Positions 34,946 through 45,100 of a stretch of 64,000 nucleotides of DNA are shown one piece after another (position 1 is the stretch's first letter; each line of letters starts with the position of its first letter). The notes under the pieces were generated by a model that worked only from the letters and a program-made list of their open reading frames with translations, did not search any database and was not told the DNA's origin. The position numbers and the translations under genes were made by a program. Source of the DNA: Patescibacteria group bacterium. GTDB taxonomy: Bacteria; Patescibacteriota; Minisyncoccia; Moranbacterales; GWC2-37-73. The stretch spans positions 1 through 64,000 of the forward strand of contig JAKLIP010000001.1 in the NCBI GenBank assembly GCA_022709545.1. The letters run 5' to 3'.

Positions 34946-35920
34946 ATGAAAAAAATATCCAATTTCAAAATGCTGAAATATCTGTTCATCATCATCGCCA
35001 GTTTCTTTTTTTGTTTTTCTGCCGAGGCCTATGAAAATGCTAAAAGCATCCAAGTTTCACCGACCCGCTTTGACTATAAGCTCGGGCCGGGCGCCGAAAC
35101 TGAAGGAACGCTCAAGCTCAAAAATTTTGCAAAGGATGAATATAAAGTCAAAGTGTATGTGGAAGATTTTTATGTGGAAGACTACACTTCAGACGCGAAA
35201 TTTTTTGTGCCGGACAACGCCCATCCGAAGCTGGCTTATGATATTATCAAATGGATAAAATTTGACGAAGAGAATTTCCAAATGGCTCCCGATGAAGCCA
35301 AAGAAATCCATTTTAAAATCGATGTGCCGGAAGGACTTCCGACTGGAGGGTACTTCGGTGTAATTTTTGTGGAACATGAAGAACCAGGATCTGAAGAGAA
35401 TGCAGTCGTGGTGAAAAGCAGAGTTGGAGCTTTACTTTCTTTTGCAGTGCAGGGCAAAGAACCAATAAGACAAGATGCGGAGCTCAAAGATTTCAGGGCT
35501 ACCCAGAAAATATTTTGGGACAATCCAGCCGGACTGATTGCGGATGTCTATAGTTCCGGCAACATGCATTTCAAAATGTCTGGACAAATCGACATATACA
35601 ACTTGGGAATTTTTAAAAAAGATCCGATAGTCTTAAAAGACCAATTCCAATATCCGAAAACGATCAGGAGATATGAAGAGAAATGGAAATTTGCGCCGTG
35701 GTGGGGATATGGATATTACACTGCCAAGATCAATCTGGTTTCGGAAGACGGAAAAATTATTCTCTCCAAAGATGCTAATTTCTGGGTGATTCCCTGGAAG
35801 ACGACGGTCATCATTTTGGGAACGCTTTTTCTCTTGTGGCTCATCAGAAAAATATTCAAACATAATTTTGAAGTCAAAAGGAAGAAAAAGGGGAATAAAA
35901 GGCCAATAAGACACGTCTAA
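34946..35920 (+). CDS. DUF916-like membrane-anchored surface protein
   Basis: A 324-residue exported protein. After a signal peptide (1-28), Ig-like beta domains begin SIQVSPTRFDYKLGPGAETEGTL and include VPEGLPTGGYFGVIFVE. A single membrane helix at about 286-304 and a basic cytoplasmic tail (KRKKKGNKR) follow. Layout and the GY-FGV-F segment resemble the DUF916 (WxL-interacting) proteins of Gram-positive bacteria, which bind peptidoglycan and partner WxL proteins. It lies directly after two WxL-like genes, supporting a joint role. Homology is by eye. Confidence 0.65.
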   Translation: MKKISNFKMLKYLFIIIASFFFCFSAEAYENAKSIQVSPTRFDYKLGPGAETEGTLKLKNFAKDEYKVKVYVEDFYVEDYTSDAKFFVPDNAHPKLAYDIIKWIKFDEENFQMAPDEAKEIHFKIDVPEGLPTGGYFGVIFVEHEEPGSEENAVVVKSRVGALLSFAVQGKEPIRQDAELKDFRATQKIFWDNPAGLIADVYSSGNMHFKMSGQIDIYNLGIFKKDPIVLKDQFQYPKTIRRYEEKWKFAPWWGYGYYTAKINLVSEDGKIILSKDANFWVIPWKTTVIILGTLFLLWLIRKIFKHNFEVKRKKKGNKRPIRHV

Positions 35921-35939
35921 AGTTGCAAAATTTATCCAA

Positions 35940-35969
35940 AAACAGGCAGTAAAAATGCCTGTTTTTTTG
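35940..35969 (+). terminator. Terminator of the DUF916-like gene
   Basis: AACAGGCA-gtaaaaa-TGCCTGTT with seven T. Confidence 0.88.
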
Positions 35970-35996
35970 AACCTGTGGATAACTCCCTGCCAGGGC

Positions 35997-36025
35997 TTGG
36001 GGATTTGTATCTTTTGTGTTAAAAT
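35997..36025 (+). promoter_or_regulatory. Promoter of the 3370-residue protein
   Basis: TTGGGG (35997-36002), a 17-bp spacer and TAAAAT (36020-36025) with TG one base upstream. The ~150-nt leader contains GGGGGGAGGTTTT about 30 nt before the ATG. A similar GGGGAGTTTT run precedes the other giant gene. Confidence 0.55.
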
Positions 36026-36184
36026 TCGGATAGATAAATATATTGATTTTTGGCACTGCAAAAGCAAAATAATTCAATTAGGAGGGTGTATATATTTATC
36101 AAGCAAGCGGGATCTTAAAAAGATGTTAGTTTGAGTTATTTAGTATTGGGGGGAGGTTTTATATAAATAAACCCAGAGTAAGTA

Positions 36185-39100
36185 ATGAGAAAAATAAAAA
36201 TAAAATTTAATTTCAGGAAAAGCGCAATGTTTTTAATGGCGGCGCTTTTTATTTTTTTCATTTCTTTCCAAGGGAGCACTGAAGCGGCCATTACCAAGCA
36301 GATAAATTATCAGGGAAAACTGACAGACAGTCTGGATGCATTGGTTCCGGATGGGAACTACGATATGATTCTCAATTTCTATGACGCGCCGACCGGAGGC
36401 AACATTGTCTGGACAGCCAGAGGAACAATCGGAACTCCGACAGCCAGATCAGTGGAAGTTACGCGCGGACTTTTTTCCATCATGCTCGGCGATGTGGCGG
36501 CTGGTGACAATCCGATCGAACTTGATTTCAATAGTAGTTATTATCTTGGTGTGACAGTCGGAACGGATGACGAAATGATTCCAAGAAAAATGATCGGCGC
36601 ATCCGGCTATGCTTTTAATTCTGATTTATTAGATGGACTTCATGCTGACACCAGCGGAAATGACGCGCATGTTGTGGCGACAGATTCATCGGGCAACTTG
36701 ACAGTTTCCGGCAACACCTATTTTGGCGGTACGGAAAATTATATCGATTCTTCCGGCGATGGAACTCTCAACAGTTTGACTTTTGATGGAGAAAATCCTT
36801 TGCTGGTTGATTCATCTGGAATTTCCAATAGCGCGAACAGTATTGCGCTGGATGTTTATGGAAATGTATTTGTAGACAATGTAGAAAATCCGACAGATTA
36901 TGAAAGTGAAAGCTCCGGACCTACTGGGACAATTGACGCGCAAGTAAGTGCGGGCACAGATGATAGTTTGGGGTATTATGGTGAAGGTGTCTGGGAATTT
37001 GGTACCGATGTGGGAATAGCAGGAGCCGGAACACTGGAAGCGATGGCTTCAGTCGATAGAATAGGTTCTGGTTTGCGTTTTGCAGGAGTTAATATTCCAG
37101 AAGGAGCTTCTGTAACAAATGCCTATCTAAGTTTCTATGCAATTAATCCTTGGGGCTTGCCTCAGATCGGAGGCAGTGGCACAAAATCCAAAATAACCGG
37201 AGAATTAAGCACTTCAGCAAGCACCTTTTCTGATTTGGCAGATTATCAGGCTAGACGAGGAACAATAGTAGGCGGAGCCAACAATAATAATATTACGACA
37301 ACTCAAGTCAACTGGGATGATGCGACTTGGACAGTAAGTGGTTGGAATAATTCTCCAGATATTTCCAGCGTGATTCAGGAAATTGTCGATTTGGGAGCAG
37401 TGACCAATCTGGGCATCTTTTTCGATGACCATGATAATCTGTCAACTTCCGGAAATTATGTATATGCAGCCAATGCTTATGAAGCAGGCGCTTCCACAGC
37501 TCCTAAGTTGCACATTGAATACGGAGGTTACGATACCAATCTGGTTGCTTATGCGGAATCAACTATCAAAACTCAAGGAGAATATTCTTTGAGAGGCGAG
37601 GCTACTATTACAGACAGTTTGAACAAAACTCTGACCAAAACTTTGACCACGCCTCTTAACCTCTCAGATATTAATACTGTCTATTTCGATCTAAGATCCA
37701 ATCGCACCGGATCAAATATTAAAATAGGCCTTCATGACAGTGGAGGCACAACCACTGAAATCACTCCCAACCTGACTTCAGCCGATGTTTTCCAAACTAT
37801 CACTTGGGATATTTCAGGAGTAGCCAATGCCAATAAGGATACAATTGATCAAATCATCATAACCATAGTCAATGCCGATTCAGCCAATACTTTCTATCTG
37901 GACAATATTTATTTTCCAGACACTGCAAACCAAAACATGATTTTCTCGGTTGATAGCTTGGAAAGAATGAGAATTTCTGCTTCTGGCAATGTCGGCATCG
38001 GAACCACTACTCCAAGTTCTTTGTTGGATGTGGCTGGTACTTTGGGAGTCAGCGGTGTAGCAACTTTCTCCGGAACCCCAACTGGCAGTGGAATCGGTCA
38101 AGGTTCGGTATATATAAATCCAACCGCATCAGGAGAGGGCGCTTCGGTTTTTCAAGGATGGGAAGCAGAAACAGATTGGAATTCGGAAGATTTTGGCAGC
38201 AATGTTGTTCTTCTTCCAAAATTATCCGATTTAGATAATGATGGTGACTATGATTTATTACTAGGTACAGAAAATGCTGGTGTCTATGTTTATGAAAATA
38301 CCGGCACAGCCTCTGAACCAATTTGGACACGGCATGCTGGTTGGGATATACCAGATACATTCTATAGCTATGCTTATCCAACTATTGCTGATCTGGATAA
38401 TGACGGCGATTTTGATTTATTGGTCGGAACCGGGAACGGCATAGCTTATGGAGTTGAAAATACCGGCACGTCTTCCTCTCCGGCCTGGACGCTTAATTCA
38501 GGTTGGGATACTCCGGACATGGATGTTGTTGGTGAGGGCGGAAGCACAAACACTCCATCTCTGGGAGACTTAGATGGCGATGGAGATTATGACTTAATGA
38601 TAGGCTATATAAATGTTAGCGATATTTATTATATAGCTGGTTTTGAAAATACCGGCACAGTTTCTTCGCCAAGTTGGGCATACCACTCAGCTTGGAATAT
38701 TTTAATGCCTGGTTCTCCCGGCTATGCACTTTATCCAACTTTGACTGATTTTGATGATGATGGAGATCAGGATTTATTTATAGGCAATTGGATAAATTCA
38801 CCTTATAGTCTCTATGCTTATGAAAATACCGGCTCGGCTTCTGAACCGGTTTGGACGCTTAATTCCGACTGGAGCATCCTAAATATTACCAGTGCAGTTA
38901 ATGTCGGAGCCTTTGCCGATTTGGATGATGACGGAGATAAAGACTTGATGATGAATGATTATGTGAATGGAATGATACTTGGTTATAAGCAGATCAAAGC
39001 TCCTATTCCAACTACTTTATTTGGCGTAGCTTTGGACGGTTCACAATTGTTAAGGATTAGCAGTGATGGAATTACCGAAATAACAAACGATTTGATTATT

Positions 39101-42100
39101 GGTGGTGGCGCTGAGGTAACAAACAACTTGATTGTCAGTGGCAATGTTGGAATTGGAACGACTGATCCAACTGCGCGCTTGCATTTGGGCGCGGGTACTT
39201 CGACAGTAGGTACAGCTCCGCTTAAATTTACTTCGGGGACATTATTAACTGATCCTGAAGCAGGAGCCATGGAATTTTTGGGTGATGATTATTATCTTTC
39301 AATATCATCCGGATATGACTCGCAATATCCTCCGGAATTTTCTGATACCTATGTCAAAGCTACCTCGACTGGCTGGAGTGGTACTTATGATCTGGATCCT
39401 TGGCTTGCAACTGATCCAAGCAGATCTCTTATTGGGAATGGTTATGGAAATTCCTGGGAAAGCGCAAATCCGGGAATTACAAACCAAAGATTTCATATTG
39501 ATTTGGGATCGGCTCAGGTTATCGATCGCGTGTATTATGAAAATGGTCACGACAATGGAGGTCAGACTGACTACGGAGCAAGGCACTTTACTTTTTGGGG
39601 ATCGAATGATGCGGATGCATTCAATGATTTAATTTGGATTTCTGATGAGGAGATGGTTACTGAAGGTTGGACACAACTGACAACTTCTGTAGATGAATTT
39701 GATCAGCATGTTGCAGAAAATCGTCCTGATCCAAAATATTTTACTGTAGACAATAATAATGCTTACCGCTATTATGCTTTTAAATTTGCAGACAACTGGG
39801 GGTCCTACTATAGCATGAAGGTTCGTCGTATTGAATTGCAAACTGCTGGGGAAACTGCTGGCAGCAGAAAAGGCATTGTCCTGAACGACGGAATCAATCT
39901 GACTTCTGGCCGAATTCCATTTGCGACAACCAACGGCAGACTGACTGATAACGCCAATTTCGTGTTTGATGGAACCAATGTCGGAATTGGCACTTCCACT
40001 CCGAGTTATATGCTGGATGTTGGTGGGGATATTAATTTGACTGGTGATTTATATAAAAATGGTGTATTGGTAGACAACACCAGTCAATGGTTAAACTCTG
40101 ATGTTTTAGATGGCATCTATTACAATTCTGGAGGGGTTGGAATCGGAACAGATCTTCCGGCTGGTTTGCTTGATGTTAAATATGGCGGTTATGGTAATGA
40201 TTCCTATGTCAAACTATTGTTGCACGCTGATGGAGATGGCAATGCTTTTGCCGATGATTCTTCATCTGAAAACACAATTACAGCTTATGGAAACGTAACT
40301 CAATCAAATACCGAATCAAAATTCGGTGGCAAGAGTGCTTATTTTGACGGTAATGGAGATTATCTTAGTTTTCCTAATTCTTCCGATTTCGCTTTTGGAA
40401 CCGGTGATTTCACTATGGATTTTTGGATTAACGCTCCTTCGCAAGGGAATATGTTTATTTTAGGTGGACGTTCTGCTGTTGGAACAATGCATATAACAAC
40501 AGGCACGTCGGGGGAACTGGTAGGAGTGTTGAGATATGTGGGAACTTCTGAAATATTATCTTCCGTTTTAATTGCTGATAATTCTTGGCATCATTGTGCT
40601 ATCGTCAGACATGAGGGAACTGTAACATTGTATGTTGATGGGGAAAATGTTGGTTCCGGAACAGATACTTCTAATTATACAAACACTTCCGGAACATGGT
40701 GGATGGGCATTAATGATTATGGAAATCCATCCTATCAAGATTTTCTAAACGGCTATCTGGATGAATTCAGGATTTCCAAAGGTATTGCCCGTTGGACTTC
40801 TAATTTTATTTTGCCAGTGAGAGAATATTATCAAGGCGAAACAGGTTTAATAGTTACCAGCGGTGGACGTGTTGGAATTGGCACCGATAATCCTCTTGGA
40901 GCTCTTCACGCTGTATCACAGGTTTATGATCCTGAAGGTGAACATATAATGGGAGAAGCAACATTTGACTACACCGGTTCTGAACAAACTTGGGTTGTGC
41001 CGGAAGGTGTTACATCAGTTATTATTGATGCCAAAGGCGCTAGTGGTGGAGAGGGAGCTATTGGCTCTAATGTTGGTGGCGATGGTAGCGGTTCTTTAGG
41101 CAAGGGAGCTAGAGTGCAATCTACAATTTCAGTTACACCAGGCGAAACATTGCATCTCTATGTTGGTGGTGTTGGAGGAGATTATGCGGCGATAGATTGT
41201 AACAACACCTATGGTGGATATAACGGCGGTGGTGCAAGTTCTGGTTGGGGATGTGCTGAAACTGCCGGTGGCGGAGGTGGTGCTTCTGATGTTAGACAAG
41301 ATGGAACCAGTCTTAGTGACAGAGTAATTGTTGCCGGTGGTGGTGGAGGTGCTGGAGGCAGTAGTACTGGATACTGTGGTAGTGGTGTCGGAGGTAACGG
41401 TGGAGATGCCGCGCAAAATGGTGCCGATGGTACGGCATCTGGAGGTGGTGCAGCTGGTGGTGTTGGTGGTACGCAAAGCGCTGGTTATGCTTTAGGTATT
41501 GGCGGTGCAGGCAGTAGTAATGGAAGTTGCGGTGGCAGTGGGGGTGGTGGAGGCGGTGGATATTATGGCGGATATGGTGGTAGTGGCGGGAATTCAACTG
41601 GAGGCGGTGGCGGAGGAGCTGGATCAAGCTGGACAAGTGGCAGTAATGCAGCTTATATCTCGGGTTATCAGGAAGGTAATGGTCAGATAACCATTAGTTA
41701 TGACACGTATGTAAGCGATACTGATTTAGTTTTTAATAATGGAAGTCTTGGTATCGGTACAACTACACCGGGTTATACTCTGGATGTTGCTGGAGATATT
41801 AATTTAACGGGAAATTTATACCAAAACGGAAGCTTATTTACGGAAAGTCAATGGGTAACTTCCGACAGTGATATTTATTACAATACTGGTAATGTCGGTA
41901 TCGGCACAGATAATCCTGATGCTACATTTTCTGTCTATAGAAATTCAAGCAGAGATACTTGCACTGGCGGAACAGCTACTACTGACGGTGCTTATATAAT
42001 TAGAACATTTACTACTAGTGATACTCTTGAGTGTTCTACGCCAATAGATGCTGAATTTTTGGTTATTGGCGGCGGAGGCGGCGGAGGCGGCGGCAGAGGC

Positions 42101-45100
42101 GGCGGCGGAGGAGGCGGCGGTTTTAGAACAGGAACAGATACTCTAAATAATGGTGAGCATCCTGTAGTTGTTGGTCTTGGTGGTGCGGGTGGTGCGGTTT
42201 ATGAAACAGGCGAAAATGGGGGAACTTCTACTTTTGCATCGATATCTGCGACTGGTGGCGGAGGTGGAGGATACTTAGGTATTGATGTTGCTGGTACCCC
42301 TGGTTCTGATGGTGGTTCAGGCGGAGGAGGTGGCGGTTCTACTACTAGCCCAGGATCTGGTGGAGATTCTGATTATCTTACACCCAAACAAGGATATGAT
42401 GGAGGTGCTGGTTATGGTGAGGGAGAAAGTTATTCTGGCGGCGGTGGCGGAGGTGCAAGCGAAGTTGGAGGCACAGCTGCCCATGGTGGTCCTGGTGGTG
42501 ACGGCTTGGCATCTACTATATCTGGTTCTTCTGTTACTTATGCTGGCGGAGGAGGAGGCGGAACTTATATTGGCACTTTTACTGGTTACGGAGGATCTGG
42601 CGGTGGTGCAGACGGTGGTAATTATCACTTAATTGCTGGTAATGATGGAACTGATGGATTAGGCGGAGGCGGAGGTGGTGGCGGTAATGGAGCTGTTGGA
42701 GGAGATGGCGGTTCTGGCGTTGTGATCGTCAAATATTTACCAATACCTACTCCTTTAGCAACACTCATGGGCGGGAATGTCGGTATCGGCACAACAGATC
42801 CATCTTCCATGCTGGAAGTTGCAGGACTGGGTACTTTTTCCGGAGCTCCCACAGGAACAGGAATTGGTCAGGGTTCTCTATACATTAATCCGGCCTCAGC
42901 AGGCGCGACTGTTTTAAATAGTTGGTCCGCTGAAGCAAGTTGGAATTTGCCGACTGTCGGAAATGGATTTGCTAGACCAGCTTTTGCCGATTTGGATAAT
43001 GATGGCGATCTGGATGCATTAGTCGGAGCACAAACTAACGGGATAGCTCTTGGCTACGAAAACACCGGAACATCATCTTCGCCTGTTTGGACTGCTAAAC
43101 CAAGTTGGAATACTCCAAGCGTTGGCCTTTATGCTTCGCCGGAATTTGCAGATTTAGATAATGATGGCGACTACGATTTAATGATTGGTTCAGTAAATCC
43201 AGGCGATCTGACTAAAGGTTATGTTTATGGCTATGAAAATACAGGTACAGCATCATCGCCAGTTTGGACAGCTCATTCCGGTTGGGATAGGCTCGGAATT
43301 GGCAGCGTGCCTTTTGCTGTCCCGTCTCTTGTTGATTTGAATAATGATGGAAGAATTGATTTAGTAATAACCTTGGGGGACGGAGGACATCCTCCAGTTA
43401 ATGGTGATGTACTTGAATATGAAAATACCGGCACCGTGTCTTCACCAGTCTGGACTCTCAGCTCAGAATGGGAAGCTCCATATGGTTCTCTAGCTTTTGC
43501 TGATTTAGATAGTGATGGAGACCAGGATGCAGTATCAGGCACACTTAATGACATAATTACAGCTTATGAAAATGTAGGAGACGAATTTTCGCCGACTTGG
43601 GTAGCGAGATCAGAATGGAACGCGCCACAAGTTGCTGATGACTATTCTTTGCCAGCCTTTGCTGATTTAGATGGTGATGGGGATCAAGATTTATTAATTG
43701 GCGCAGCAGAAGATGGCATAACTTATGCTTTTGAAAATATAAGCAGTAACTCTCAAAATACTTTATTAGGTGTGGGTATAAACGGATCACAAATGTTCAA
43801 AGTTAACGCCAGTGGTACGGTGTCAGCTTCAAATTTCCACGCTACTTCAGCCGTTTCTAATTCTATTTTTGACGGAGGTTTATTGCTGACTGGCATGACT
43901 GGCAATATTATTTCCAGTGAAGATGTTAGGACTAGCATTCAAGAATTGGATGCCCGTTTGTATAATCAGCAAAATGAAACCAAAGAAATGACAGGATTCC
44001 CAAACAGGACCGACACAGCTATTTCTTTCAATGACACCAATCGCAACTTTACGATTACCGGAACAGACTTCAATATATATAGTGCTGGAGAACAATATAC
44101 TAAAGATACAGAAAGCGTCCAAATCGACAGTGCTGCCGGACTCTATTTCATTTATTATGATAAAGATAATCTAAATTTGAGTTACAGTTCATCCCCTTGG
44201 AACATAACTGACGGAACAGTGCAAATTGCTACAGTTTATTGGAACGGTACCAATGGAATAATCGGGGATGAAAGACATGGGCTGACTATGGACGGAATGA
44301 CTCATGAATATTTGCATAATACCGTGGGGACCAGATACAGTTCTGGATTGACTGGGACATTTGGCAATTCCTCCTTCTCTGTTGGTGCTGGGGATGTTTA
44401 TGATGAAGATATTAAAATTTCTATTCCAACTTCAACAAATACAAGAGTGCTCTATCATAGCGGAGCCGGTGCTTTCACCTTCACTTCTTCGCAGTCCAAA
44501 TATTTCCATGAAGTGAGTGATGTCATCCAATATGATACAGGAACCGGCATAGCGGATGTTACTGATGGACGTTATGTAGCTTATTGGATTTTTGCTACTA
44601 ATGATCCTTCAACGCCCGTCTATTCTTTGATGGGTCAAAGCAATGACACCAACATAACCAATGCCAGAAATAATAATAAATATGAAAGTCTGGTGCTTTC
44701 CAATCTGCCATTCAAAGAGATGAAACTCCTTTACCGCGTAATCTTGAGAAGAAATGGAACCAGCGAAACATATGTTGAAACTCAGGATATGAGAAGCGTT
44801 TCCAATTTGCCAGCCGGCACCTATGTGGCTACTGCCCATAATAATTTAACTGGCTTGACCTTGGGCGATGACCATACTCAGTATGCTCTCTTGGCCGGAA
44901 GGACTGGCGGGCAAACATTATATGGCGGAACTGCTGCTGATGAATATCTGACCATTCGTGGAAATTCGGCTACAAGTGGCAATACACTAACTTCAGCTAA
45001 TCTGGTTTTTGGCGTAGGCGACTCTGGTGCTACTCAGGCTATGACAATTTTAAACTCAGGCAATGTCGGCATCGGTACTTCTGCACCGTCCCAGATGCTG

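Noticed and set aside
41129-42852. Long antisense frames opposite the glycine-rich tracts (Thr/Ser/His-rich)
   Set aside because: They mirror GGN codon runs of the real gene and have unnatural composition.
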